Positions 35,748-45,553 of a stretch of DNA of 64,000 bases are shown here, in pieces. The position numbers and the translations under genes are program-made. The notes beneath the pieces were generated by a model that was not told the origin of the DNA, searched no databases, and was given only the letters and a program-made list of their open reading frames with translations. The DNA comes from JAXMAZ01 sp046350115. Its GTDB lineage: Bacteria > Planctomycetota > Planctomycetia > Gemmatales > Gemmataceae. The stretch lies in assembly GCA_046350115.1 (NCBI GenBank), contig JAXMAZ010000009.1, positions 124,001 to 188,000 of the forward strand, given 5' to 3'. Each line of letters starts with the position of its first letter. Within the stretch, counting starts at the first letter, position 1.

Positions 35748-37830
35748 ATGTCCGAGACGGTTCGTGCCACCTGCCCCGGCTGCTCGGCGTCGCTGCGGAT
35801 TCCAGCCGACTGGGCCGGGCGGCCGGTCCGGTGCAAGAAGTGCGGGGCGACGGTCCGGGCGAAGTCCGGCGGCCGTCCGGCGGCCGCGCCACCGGCCCCG
35901 GTGGCGAAACGGGCCGCCCCGCCGACACCCGCGCCCGCCGACCCGCCGGCCGCGATCCCGGTCGCCGTACCGGCCCCGGTCGCCGACCCGATCCCGGTGC
36001 CGCAGGCGATCCCGGTCGCCGCGGAGCCGGCGGGTGCAGAGTTGATCGTCGGCGACCTGCCCCTCGCCTACGTCCGCCGTCGGTCAGCCCGCCGCGGACC
36101 AGTCGCCTGGATCGCCGTCGCTCTGCTGCTGGCCGCCGTGACCGCGGGGGCAGTATTCGGACTGCCGTACCTGCAGAAGCAGAAAGGCGGCACGGCGGTC
36201 GTGACCCCGCCGACGATTCCGACTCAGTCCACGCTCCCCGCCCCAACCGCGGCCAGGGCCGGCTTCCCCCGACGGATGCTGGTCATCTCGGCCACCCGCT
36301 ACCTGTACTGCAACCGGCTGGCCGGCGGGACGGACCGAAGCGGCGACCCGGTCGGGGCGGTCGCCCGGCGGGTGGCGTTCGACTGGCGGGTGCCGCTCGA
36401 CCCGGCGAACAGCCAGCTCTACGTCCTGAGCGACACCGCGACCAAAGACCCCCGCCCCTTGCTCAAACCTGTCATTCTGGAGACGCTGGCCGGGTTCTGC
36501 GACACCAGCCGGCCGCAGGACCGGGTGGTGATCTATTTCGGCGGGCACGCGGCCGAGGTGGACGGCAAGCCGTACCTGGTGCCGGCCGAGGGCGATCTGA
36601 CCGACGCCGCGTCGCTCATTCCGCTGGACGACTTCTGGGCCAAGGTGAAGGCGTGCAAGGCGGCCCAGCGGGTGGTGCTTTTCGACGTGTGTCGGCTGAA
36701 CGAGGACGACGACCGGGTCCGTCCCGGCAGCGACCCGATGACCCCGGGGCTGGAGAAGGCGCTGCTAGCCGCCCCGCCGGGGGTGGAGGTGGTGATCTCG
36801 TGCTCGGCCGGGCAGACGGCGGCCGAGTTTCGCCGCCCCCCGGCCTCAGATGTTAGCGGCAGCCTGTTCCTCAGTTCGCTGAAGCAGGCGCAGACCAAAA
36901 AGACCGAGCCGGCGAAGCCGGACGACCTGCTGCCGATCGCCGAGTGGGTGAAGGCGACCTCCGCCCGAATCAAAGAGGTGGCCGATGCGACCGGCCGCCC
37001 GGTCCAGACGCCCAAACGGGCCGGGGAACCGCCGGCCAGCCCGCCGCCGGCCGACCCGACCGAGCCGCCGGCCCGGTTCGACTTGCCCGCCCCGCCGAAG
37101 GGGGCGTCCCGGGCCGAGGTGGAACAGATCCTCAAGCGGCTGCACCTGCCGCCGATCCGCGAGGCGTCGTCGGCCGACGACGACCAGACGGAGCTGCTTC
37201 TCCCCTTCCCCGCTGAGGTGATGAAGGACTACCGCCCGGACGGCGAAGCGGACGGGGACAAGCAGCCGCACCGCAAGGCGGCGGTCGACGCACTCGCCAC
37301 GATCGACAAGGAGTGGGGGCGGACGTCCACCGCCGGCGTCCGGGGCGGGCTGCGGTACGAGTTCTCCGGCGAGACGAACGACCGGGTGAAGAAGACCATC
37401 GAGCGGGAGCAGGAGGTGCCGGCCCGGGTCATCATCCGGATGGAGCAGACCGTCCGCCGGCTGGACGAGCTGGCCGACACGCTCGACCAGGAGCCGAGCA
37501 AGTACTGGCGGGCGACCTTCCAGTACGCCCGGGCGCAGGCCAAGGCCCGGCTGGCGTTCATGCACGAGTACAACGTCGCCCTCGGGCTGATCCGCACCGA
37601 CTCGCTGCCGACGGTGGACGCGAGCAAGGGCCAGGACGGGCTACAGCTCGTTTCCGTTGAGAAGATGAAGAGCAAGAAGAAGGAGGTCGCGGACGAGGCC
37701 AAGGAGCTGTTCGGCAAGATCGCCACGGACCACAAGGGGACGCCGTGGGCGGTGGCCGCGGCGGCGGGCGCAGGCGGTCGCTCTGGGGCTGGAGTGGCGG
37801 CCGTTCGCCCCGGGTAAGAAGGGCGACTGA
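35748..37830 (+). CDS. Zinc-ribbon, membrane-anchored caspase-family (C14) protein, frameshifted near the end
   Basis: About 693 aa after bridging one frameshift. Order: zinc ribbon (Cys9-x2-Cys12, Cys29-x2-Cys32); a Pro/Ala-rich linker; a TM helix (118-140); a C14 caspase-like domain (175-360) with catalytic His267 in YFGGHAAEVDGKPYLVPAEGD and Cys315 in VVLFDVCRLNED; and a helical C-terminal domain of about 250 aa. The frame as read stops at 37817 (AAVRPG). Shifting by one base near 37757 restores AQAVALGLEWRPFAPGKKGD, ending at 37828-37830, the usual C-terminus of these planctomycete proteins. A regulated protease is inferred. It could instead be a pseudo-caspase, but both catalytic residues are present. 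Confidence 0.88.
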
Positions 37831-37841
37831 GTTGGTTTTGC

Positions 37842-38109
37842 GTAGGGCGGGTCAAGCCGGCTCTGCGGCGCCGACCCGCCGGCCCGGGCAGGGACGGGGG
37901 AGGGCGAGGCTCCTGCCGAGCCGCCCGCCCGCGGCAATTGCCGCCACACCGGCCCGGTGGCCGCCACCGGCCTGGCGGGCCACGCCGGCACACACGCTCC
38001 CCGGCTCGGCAGGAGCCTCGCCCTCCCCTCGGGAACCCACCGGCCCGGGTGGGGAGCGGTTGCCGGTCACGGCGGGTCGGCGCCGCAGAGCCGGCTTGAC
38101 CCGCCCTAC
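37842..38109. repeat. REPIN-like inverted pair, family B copy 3, carrying a nested element
   Basis: Intact GTAG at the left and CTAC at the right with the family B arms, but the central spacer is about 170 bases because a family F inverted pair is inserted in it. It occupies the interval between the convergent caspase and ComEC genes. Confidence 0.92.
37898..38027. repeat. Inverted hairpin pair, family F copy 2, nested in family B
   Basis: Same arms as the copy at 34401-34526 (GGCTC CTGCC GAGCC core), with a different central sequence. It lies wholly within the loop of the family B element. Confidence 0.9.
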
Positions 38110-38113
38110 ACCG

Positions 38114-40638
38114 TCACTGCCGCCGTTTCACCACCAGCGTTTCCCGACCCCGGAACGTTTCGGCCACGACCCCGGTGCGGTGACACCGGACCGTCACCGC
38201 ACCGTGTGTGAACGTGTCCCAGACCGCTGCCCCGGTGGCGTCCGCCGGGCCGACCGAGTTCCCCGGGCCGGCCCGCGGCTCACCACCACCAGCCCCGGCG
38301 ACGCCCACTCGACCAGCCGTCGGGGCAGGGCCGCCCGGCTGCCGTGATGCGGGGCGAGCAGCACGTCTACCGGGACCGGCGGCCGGTCGAGCACCCAGGC
38401 GGTGCCGACTTTCTCCAGGTCTCCGGTCAGCAGCAGGTTCCGCCCCGCGTACCGGACGTGCAGTACCAGGCTCCGTTCGTTCTCCGTCCCCGGCGGGCCG
38501 GCCGGCGGCGGGTGCAGAACCTCCAGTTCCACGCCCCCGGCCGTGAACCGCTGACCAACGGACGCCACCCGCCGCGGCACCCCAGCTTTTTCCAGCGCGT
38601 CCAATGTCACGGCCACTTCGACTGTCGGCTTGTCCGCGAACGACGGGGTGAGCGTCACCTGCCCGACGGGGAACCGGCGAACCAGCTCCGCCACCCCGTT
38701 GAAGTGGTCGGCGTCGGCGTGCGACACGAACAGCTCGTCAATCCGACGGATGCCGCTGTGCCACAGGTACGGGGCGACCACCCGCCGGACGACGGCCGGC
38801 CCCGCGGTACTGCCGGCGTCGTAGAGCAGGCACCGGCCGTCTGGCGTCTCCAGCACCGCACACCCGCCGTGCCCGACGGACAGGAACGTGACCCGCAACT
38901 CGTCCGGCGTGCCCGACCTCGGCCACAGAACTGCGACCGCCACCCACGCCGCCAGCCCAGCCGCGGCTTTCAGCCGAACCGACGGCCCGACGAGAACGAC
39001 AACGGACACGCCGAAGTAGAAGCCAATTAGCCACCACAGCGGCGGCCCGGGCAGGTAGACCGCGCCGCCGGGCAGGGCGTCCGCGAATCGGACCAGCCGC
39101 CCGCACCCGTCCAGCGACAGACCAGTGAGGAGGGCGAACGGAGCGGCCACCGGCCCGAGCGGTGACACCAGGATGAGCAGGAACCCGGCGACCAGGGCGA
39201 CGGACGTGAGCAGCACGACCGGCGGGCCGATCAGCACGGCCACCGGGGAGACGATGTTCTGCTCGGCGAGCAGCAGCGGCAGGTTCGCCGCCCAGATGAC
39301 GAGAGACACCAGGTAGGCAACGGCCACCGCCCGTCCCGCCGCCCGGATCAGCCGTACCGGGATCGGCCGGCTCTCCTCCACGAGTTGTTCCAGCGGGGTC
39401 AGAAGCCGCGGCCGGACCCACCGGCCCACGCCCCAGACCAAGACGAACACGGAGAGGAAGCTCAGCTTGCACCCGAGGGAGAACGGGTCGGCCGGGTTCA
39501 GGACGAGCACCGTGAGCCAGCCGAGGGCGAAGGCGTTCGCCGGCAAGTTCCGTCGGTGCAGGACGAGCGCCCCGCAGACGGCCACCGTCATCGCCGCCGC
39601 CCGCACGCCGCTCGGCCGCAGCCCGGTCAGCACCGCGTACCCCACCACCAGCCCGACCACCAGCCACGCCCCGCGCGCCCGCCGGACATCGGCCGCCCGC
39701 AACAGCAGCCAGACGAACCCACCGAGGACGGCCAGGTGCTGCCCCGAGATGGCGAGCGCGTGGACCACCCCGGTGCGGATGTATGCATCCCATTCGGCCC
39801 GGTCCATCGCCGTTCCGTCTCCGAGCAGCAGGGCGGCCGCCGGGCCGACCTGCCGGTCCGGCAGGTGGTCGGCGAGCGCGGCTAGGGCGTTCCGCCGGGC
39901 CGCGAACACGACCCCGTCCGCCGACCAATCAGCGCCGCCGACCCGGGTCACGCCGGCCGCCGTGTCGGTGATGCGAACCTCCGCCCGGATGCGCTGGTCG
40001 AGCAGGGCACCGGCGTAGTCAGGCTCACCCGGGTTGCCCGGCGACCTTGGGCGGGAGAGCAGGCCTACGAGTTCGACGGAATCGCCCGCCCGCAGCCCGA
40101 GCAGGGGCGGCGAGCCGGACACGTCCGCCGGCCGCTCGACCGTGAGCCGCGCCAGCCCGGAGGCCGGCAGCCAGCCGCCGTCCTTCCCTTCGATGCCAGT
40201 GGCCCGCAGCGTCGCCGCATCCCGGTCGTGCCGGGCGGCCGGACCGGCGAGCGGGTCGGCCTTCGGGGCGTATCGGGTCACCGGGTCGTCGGTGAGTGTG
40301 GCTCGCAGTCGGCACAGTCGCGGCTCCGGCGTGGCGTACTCGCCGACGTCGTCGGGCGGGAAGTCGCACCGGTGGGCGTGGTGGTGGGCCGCGGCCAGAC
40401 CGGCGACCGCGAGCCAAACGGGCAACGGGGACCGCCGAGATACGGCCCACACGACCACGCCGACACCGGCCGCCGCCAGCCCGGTGGTGGTGGTGACGCC
40501 GACGTACCGGTCGGCGATCAGCCCCAGTGTCGCGGCCAAGGCGACCGGAATCAGTGGCGCCCGGGCGAACTCCGTCCACGGCGGGGCGGGGCGCGGCGGG
40601 TCGTCCGGGTCGGGCGGGGGCATCGGACCGGTCATCAT
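38114..40638 (-). CDS. comEC: ComEC/Rec2-family DNA uptake channel, frameshifted near the C-terminus
   Basis: About 840 aa after bridging one frameshift. ComEC carries single-stranded DNA across the inner membrane during transformation. N-terminal TM pair and OB-like region, then the Competence domain with about ten TM segments (TGVVHALAISGQHLAVLGGF, GLRPSGVRAAAM). The C-terminal metallo-beta-lactamase-like domain has FLSVGHGGCAVL, VSHADADHFNG and APHHGSRAAL. The frame as read stops at 38194 after Arg-rich sequence. A one-base correction in the C-run at 38261-38264 restores GAAVWDTFTHGAVTVRCHRT and a TGA at 38114. Start chosen at the first of clustered Met codons. Confidence 0.92.
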
Positions 40639-40650
40639 GCCCGGTAGCCG

Positions 40651-40815
40651 GTAGTGTCTCAGTTTGGTGTTTGGTCCCCTCCCCCCTTGTGGGGGAGGGT
40701 GAGGGTGGGGGGTCGGGACGGCCTGCCACTCCGCTGACTCCGGACCGGGCGGGAGCGCTGACCCCCACCCTCACCCTCCCCCTCAAGGGGGGAGGGGACC
40801 AAACGGAGACACTAC
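40651..40815. repeat. REPIN-like inverted pair, family D, with G-quadruplex-type runs
   Basis: Begins GTAGTGTCTC and ends GAGACACTAC. Inner arms pair TTTGGTCCCCTCCCCCC with its inverse near 40786-40805. The plus strand at 40691-40717 has four or more G-runs with short loops, and the minus strand has the same at 40762-40782. It lies 12 bp upstream of comEC and 75 bp upstream of aroB, so it may affect both divergent genes. Confidence 0.9.
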
Positions 40816-40890
40816 CCGGTCGCCGGTCGGGTCGCAACTGGCGGCCGGTTCCCCCTGGGCGATTCGCCCTCGCATCGCTCAAATGCCGAC

Positions 40891-41973
40891 ATGGCTTCCG
40901 TTCGCGTCAACCTCGGCCCGCGGTCTTACCCCATCGCCCTGGCGTCCGGCGACACGACCGCGGTCGGCCCGTTCGCCCGGCAGGTGGCCCCGCGGGCGAA
41001 CGCCGCCCTGGTCGTCACCGATACCAACGTCGAACCCCACGCCGCCGCGGTCGGCCGGTCCCTGCTCCAGACCGGGGTGCGGGTCGGGTTCGCGGTGGTC
41101 CCGGCCGGAGAAGGGTCCAAGTCGCTCGACCTGGCCGGGCAGCTCTACGACTCCCTGGCCGACGTGCCGGCCGACCGCAACACCCTGGTGGTGGCCGTCG
41201 GCGGCGGGGTGGTCGGGGATCTGGCCGGGTTCGCCGCCGCCACCTACAACCGCGGCCTGCCGCTGCTGATGGTGCCGACCACCCTGCTGGCGATGGTCGA
41301 CTCGTCGGTCGGCGGGAAGGTCGGGATCAACCACCCGAAGGGGAAGAACCTGATCGGGGCGTTCCACCAGCCGGCCGGGGTGTGGGTGGACACCGGCTAC
41401 CTGGCCACCCTGCCGGACCGGGAGTACCGGAGCGGGCTGGCCGAGGTGGTCAAGTACGGGGTCATCCTGGACGACGAGTTCTTCCGGTTCGTCGAGTCCA
41501 ACCCGGACGCTGTGCTGGCCCGCAACCCGGCCCATCTGGACCACGTGGTCGCCCGGTCGTGCCGGCTCAAGGCGGACGTCGTGGAGCAGGACGAGCGGGA
41601 GGAGACCGGGCAGCGGGCCGTCCTGAACTACGGGCACACGTTCGCCCACGCCTTCGAGACGGTGGCCGGGTACGGGGCGTGGCTGCACGGCGAGGCGGTG
41701 GCCGCCGGCATGGTGTGCGCCAGCCGGCTGGCCGAGAAGCTGGGGCTGGTGCCGGCGGGCGTCACCGAGCGGCAGGTGGCTGTGCTCGCACGGCTCGGGC
41801 TGCCGACCGCCCCTCTGGCCGGTTGGCCGGAGGACGACCTCGTCGAGGTGATGCGGCGGGACAAGAAGGCGAAGGCCGGCCGGCTGCGGTTCGTCCTGCC
41901 CCGGCGGATCGGATTCGTCGAGCTGATCGACGACGTACCGGAGGCGCTGGTCCGTGAGGTGCTCCGGCCGTGA
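40891..41973 (+). CDS. aroB: 3-dehydroquinate synthase
   Basis: 360 aa. Second step of the shikimate pathway, converting DAHP to 3-dehydroquinate with NAD and a divalent metal. Conserved blocks: GEGSKSL, VAVGGGVVGDLAGFAAATYN, PTTLLAMVDSSVGGKVGIN, and the metal-binding region with NYGHTFAHAFE and HGEAVAAGM. Length is normal. It overlaps the next gene by 4 bp (GTGA), indicating translational coupling to a GT87-like membrane protein. The sequence looks like a true AroB rather than a cyclitol-forming relative, though the neighbouring inositol-phosphate synthase makes that worth testing. Confidence 0.95.
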   Translation: MASVRVNLGPRSYPIALASGDTTAVGPFARQVAPRANAALVVTDTNVEPHAAAVGRSLLQTGVRVGFAVVPAGEGSKSLDLAGQLYDSLADVPADRNTLVVAVGGGVVGDLAGFAAATYNRGLPLLMVPTTLLAMVDSSVGGKVGINHPKGKNLIGAFHQPAGVWVDTGYLATLPDREYRSGLAEVVKYGVILDDEFFRFVESNPDAVLARNPAHLDHVVARSCRLKADVVEQDEREETGQRAVLNYGHTFAHAFETVAGYGAWLHGEAVAAGMVCASRLAEKLGLVPAGVTERQVAVLARLGLPTAPLAGWPEDDLVEVMRRDKKAKAGRLRFVLPRRIGFVELIDDVPEALVREVLRP

Positions 41974-43238
41974 CCGAGTGGCTGGCCGGGTGGCTATACC
42001 GGCGGCGGAAGTGGGGGGCCGTGGCCGCCGCTCTGGTCTGGGCGACCTGGGCCGGCAGCCTGCTCCTCGGCGACGGCACGTTCGACGTGACCGGCCGGCT
42101 GATCCACACCGACCACCTCGCCTTCTACACCCCCGCCCGGCTGATCCGCGAGGGGCGGTCCGCCGACGTGTACGACCACGCGGCGGTGGCCGAGTACCAG
42201 GCCAGGCTGTTCCCGCCGGGGAAATGGGCCGGGCTGGAGGCGTTCCGCAACCCGCCGTTCTACGCGCTGTTGTACCGGCCGACGGCCGGCTGGTCCTACC
42301 CGGCCAGCGCCTGGTTCTGGACCGGGGTTTCTGCAGTCGCCTTAGTGCTCGGCGTTCACTGGCTGGGGGCGTCCAGGCCGTGGGCCGCGATCGGCTGGGC
42401 GGTGTGTTTCGTGCCCGTGTTCGCGGTCTTCAACTACGGGCAGAACAGCCTCCTCAGCTTCGCCGTGCTGGCCGCAACGTATCGGCTGCTGAACCGCGGA
42501 CACCGGTTCGCCGCCGGGCTGGTCGCCGGACTGCTCTGGTTCAAGCCGCCGCTACTGCTAGGGCTGGTCATCTGGGGGCTGCTCGACCTCCGGCGGCTGT
42601 GGCCGGCGGCGGCCGGGGTGATGGTCACGGGCGCCGCCCTGACGGCCGGCACCTACCCGCTGCTGCCCGAAGCGTGGCGGGCGTTCTTCGCCACCCTGCG
42701 GGACAACGCCGCGTTCAGCGACTTCGACCAGTGGAAGGTGCACACCCCGCGGGCGTTCTGGCGGATGCTTCTCCCCGGGCTTGGGGCGGCGGCGACCGGC
42801 TTATGGCTCGTCACGTCTATGGCCGGGATGCTGCTGTTCGTCCGGGTGTGGCGGGCCAACCGCGACGACGCGCCGGTGCTGTTCGGGGCCGCTACCCTGC
42901 TCATGCTGTGGGTCTCCCCGCACGCCCTCATCTACGAGTGGGCGGTCGCCTTCATCCCCGCCGTCCTCTGGTGGCAGGCCCGGCCGGCCTTGCGGGACCG
43001 CTGGCTGGTGTTATTCGCGGCCGGGTGGGCGGTACTCTTTATGAGCACCGACGCCGGCATGTGGCAGGAGTGGGTGCAGACGCGATGGCTCGGGGTCGAG
43101 CGGCCGGTGATCCTGCAACTGAGCGTGCCGGTGGTCGGCTGGATCGGGTGGCGGGCGGCAGGTCTGCTCGCCACGGGGGTCGGATCGCGCGGCCAGACCG
43201 ACGTCGAACTGACTGCGGCGACGTCTCCGGCTCCTTGA
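41970..43238 (+). CDS. GT87/DUF2029-like polyprenyl-phosphate glycosyltransferase, membrane
   Basis: 422 aa with about nine TM segments. Family-like motifs are RNPPFYALLYRP in a periplasmic loop and NYGQNSLLSFAVL at a TM start. GT87 enzymes transfer sugars such as mannose from polyprenyl-phosphate donors at the outer face of the membrane; the activity here is inferred. The start GTG overlaps the aroB stop. The last ~35 residues are soluble and low in homology. Confidence 0.78.
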   Translation: MTEWLAGWLYRRRKWGAVAAALVWATWAGSLLLGDGTFDVTGRLIHTDHLAFYTPARLIREGRSADVYDHAAVAEYQARLFPPGKWAGLEAFRNPPFYALLYRPTAGWSYPASAWFWTGVSAVALVLGVHWLGASRPWAAIGWAVCFVPVFAVFNYGQNSLLSFAVLAATYRLLNRGHRFAAGLVAGLLWFKPPLLLGLVIWGLLDLRRLWPAAAGVMVTGAALTAGTYPLLPEAWRAFFATLRDNAAFSDFDQWKVHTPRAFWRMLLPGLGAAATGLWLVTSMAGMLLFVRVWRANRDDAPVLFGAATLLMLWVSPHALIYEWAVAFIPAVLWWQARPALRDRWLVLFAAGWAVLFMSTDAGMWQEWVQTRWLGVERPVILQLSVPVVGWIGWRAAGLLATGVGSRGQTDVELTAATSPAP

Positions 43239-43325
43239 CCGTATCGCCGGCCGGCCTGACAATAGCGGTATAGGTTGACAGCACTCCCGCCCCGGCCTCC
43301 CGTTTCGGTCCGTCCCAAGGTTTCC

Positions 43326-44525
43326 ATGTCCGAATCGCGCGTCGGTCTGTGGCTGGTCGGGGCGTTCGGCGGGGTCGGGAGCACCACCGCCCTCGGCCTG
43401 GCGGCCACCGCCCGGGGGCTGGCCCCGCCGACCGGGCTGGTCACGGCCCTGCCCCGGTTCGCCGCCGTCCCGTTCGATTCGCCGGCCGCGTTCGTCCTCG
43501 GTGGGCACGACATCCGCCAGACCAGCTTCGCCCGCAGCGTCGCCGAGCTGCACGCACGGTCGAACGTGTTCACCGGTCATCTGCTCGCCGAGTGCAAGCC
43601 GACGCTGGACGCCTGGTCGGCGAACGTCCGCCCCGGGGTGGTGTACCGCACGGACCCGGTCATCGCCGCCCTGGCCGACCGGCCCGACATCCGCCCGGCC
43701 GCCACCCCGTTGGCTGCCGTCGAGCAGGTGCAAGCCGACCTGCGGCAGTTCCAGCGGGAGCAGAAGCTCGACCAGGTGGTGGTGGTGAACGTGGCGTCCA
43801 CCGAGCCGCCGTTCGAGCCGACCGCCGACCACGACACGCCCGAGTCGCTGATGGCCGCCCTGGGGAGCGGGGCGTCGCTACCGGCGAGCGCCCTCTACGC
43901 CCTGGCGGCCGTGGACGCCGGGTTCCCGTATGTGAACGCGACGCCGTCCCTCGGGGCCGGGCTGCCGGCGATCGAACAGCTCGCCGGGCGGCGCGGGGTG
44001 CCACTCGGCGGGAAGGATTTGAAGACCGGGGAGACGCTCCTCAAGTCGGTCCTGGCCCCGCTGTTCGCCCGGCGGAACCTGAAAGTGCTGAGCTGGGTCG
44101 GGCACAACATCCTGGGCAACCGGGACGGGCTGGTCCTGGCCGACCCGCACAACAAGCAGTCCAAGGTCCGCAGCAAGGACGCGTTGCTGGCCGAGCTGCT
44201 CGGCTACAAGCCGCAGTCGCTCGTCTCCATCGAGTACATCGAGAGCCTGGACGACTGGAAGACGGCCTGGGACCACGTCCACTTCGAGGGGTTCCTCGGG
44301 ACGAAAATGTCCCTGCAGTTCACCTGGCAGGGGTGCGACTCGGCGCTGGCCGCCCCGCTGGCGATCGACCTGGCCCGGCTGGCGGCCCTGGCCCAGCGGC
44401 GGGGCGAAAAGGGGACGGTCCGGGAGTGGGCGGCGTTCTTCAAAAGCCCGGCCGGGGTGGCCGAGCACGATTTCGGCAAACAGTTCGAGCTGCTGGGGGG
44501 GTATTTGGGCGAACGGCCGGCGTGA
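43326..44525 (+). CDS. Inositol-3-phosphate synthase
   Basis: 399 aa from ATG 43326 (MSESRVGLWLVGAFGGVG); 17 upstream codons are discounted. Isomerises glucose-6-phosphate to inositol-3-phosphate using NAD. Nucleotide loop GAFGGVGSTTALGL; the second family block is SWVGHNILGNRDGLVL followed by NKQSKVRSKDALLAELLGY, which carries the catalytic lysines. The start of the protein resembles the non-actinobacterial form found in planctomycetes. Same strand as aroB and the membrane glycosyltransferase upstream and a sugar isomerase downstream, so a cyclitol or inositol-lipid route is plausible. Confidence 0.9.
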   Translation: MSESRVGLWLVGAFGGVGSTTALGLAATARGLAPPTGLVTALPRFAAVPFDSPAAFVLGGHDIRQTSFARSVAELHARSNVFTGHLLAECKPTLDAWSANVRPGVVYRTDPVIAALADRPDIRPAATPLAAVEQVQADLRQFQREQKLDQVVVVNVASTEPPFEPTADHDTPESLMAALGSGASLPASALYALAAVDAGFPYVNATPSLGAGLPAIEQLAGRRGVPLGGKDLKTGETLLKSVLAPLFARRNLKVLSWVGHNILGNRDGLVLADPHNKQSKVRSKDALLAELLGYKPQSLVSIEYIESLDDWKTAWDHVHFEGFLGTKMSLQFTWQGCDSALAAPLAIDLARLAALAQRRGEKGTVREWAAFFKSPAGVAEHDFGKQFELLGGYLGERPA

Positions 44526-44653
44526 GCCGGCTAGTCCCGCCTGCCCGGTGCGGCAGCAAGAACAACCGCCGGCAGCGCACCCCGGTACACGGCAGTATCA
44601 CCCCCGGCACGCTGAACCAGCCGGCTTACGCCGGCCGTTCGCCAGAGGACACG

Positions 44654-45508
44654 ATGAAGCTCGCGTTCAGCTCCAACGCCTACCTCAACTTCTCCTTCCC
44701 GGAGGCGGTCCGGCGGATCGCCGCGGCCGGGTACGCCGGCGTGGAGGTGATGGCCGACGTGCCGCACGCCTGGCCGGCGTACATGCTCCCGGAGCAGAAG
44801 GCGGCCGTCCGGGACGCGGTGGCGGCCCACGGCCTCCGCATCTCGAACGTGAACGCCTTCATGATGCACGCGGTGGACGACCGCCGGCAGAAGTACTGGC
44901 ACCCGTCCTGGATCGAGCCGGACACCCACTACCGGCAGGTCCGCATCGAGCACACCAAGCGGGCGCTGACGCTGGCCAAGGAGATCGGCGCCCCGTGCGT
45001 CACCACCGAACCGGGCGGCCCGGTCGAGGGGCGGAAGTGGAGCGACTGCCTGACGCTCTTCGTCGAGATGCTGAAGCCGGTGGTCGAACACGCGGAGAAA
45101 GTCGGGGTGCCGCTGCTGGTCGAGCCGGAGCCGGACCTGCTCATCGAAACCGCCGATCAGTACGAGGAGTTCGCAGGCAAGATTCGGTCGCCGATGCTCG
45201 GGCTGAACTTCGACATCGGCCACTTCTACTGCGTCAAGGACGAGCCGGCCCCGACCGTCCACCGGCTGAAGGAACACATCCGGCACGTCCACCTGGAGGA
45301 CATCGCCGCCACCCGGGTACACCACCACCTGATCCCCGGCGAAGGCGTGATCGACTTCGCCAGCACGCTGACGGCGTTGAAGGACGTGGGCTACGACGGG
45401 TGGGTGACGGTCGAGCTGTACACTTGCCACGAGAACCCAGACCACGCGGCGAAGCTGGCCCGGGAGCGGGTGGTGAAGATCGCAGACGGGGTGGGGATCC
45501 GGTTTTGA
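44654..45508 (+). CDS. TIM-barrel sugar phosphate isomerase/epimerase
   Basis: 284 aa from ATG 44654 (MKLAFSSNAYLNFSFPEAVR). AP-endonuclease-2-like TIM barrel with metal-ligand positions visible: Glu in LVEPEPDLLIE, Asp/His in NFDIGHFYCVKD, His in HIRHVHLEDIAA, and the last Glu in WVTVELYTCHENP. The family includes inosose and sugar isomerases. About 130 bp follow the inositol-phosphate synthase on the same strand, which supports, but does not prove, an inosose or cyclitol substrate. Confidence 0.9.
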   Translation: MKLAFSSNAYLNFSFPEAVRRIAAAGYAGVEVMADVPHAWPAYMLPEQKAAVRDAVAAHGLRISNVNAFMMHAVDDRRQKYWHPSWIEPDTHYRQVRIEHTKRALTLAKEIGAPCVTTEPGGPVEGRKWSDCLTLFVEMLKPVVEHAEKVGVPLLVEPEPDLLIETADQYEEFAGKIRSPMLGLNFDIGHFYCVKDEPAPTVHRLKEHIRHVHLEDIAATRVHHHLIPGEGVIDFASTLTALKDVGYDGWVTVELYTCHENPDHAAKLARERVVKIADGVGIRF

Positions 45509-45516
45509 CCCGCGAA

Positions 45517-45541
45517 GCGGTGCGGCCGCCGGCCGCACCGC
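45517..45541. terminator. Bidirectional hairpin terminator
   Basis: Perfect 11-bp stem (GCGGTGCGGCC / GGCCGCACCGC) with a 3-base loop, between the stops of two convergent genes. Confidence 0.75.
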
Positions 45542-45553
45542 GAACCGCTCCGA

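Noticed and set aside
40891..45508. Identification of this stretch as an ebo-type cluster
   Set aside because: AroB-like and TIM-barrel genes are present, but there is no UbiA prenyltransferase, TatD-like or EboA/EboF gene, and AroB looks canonical.
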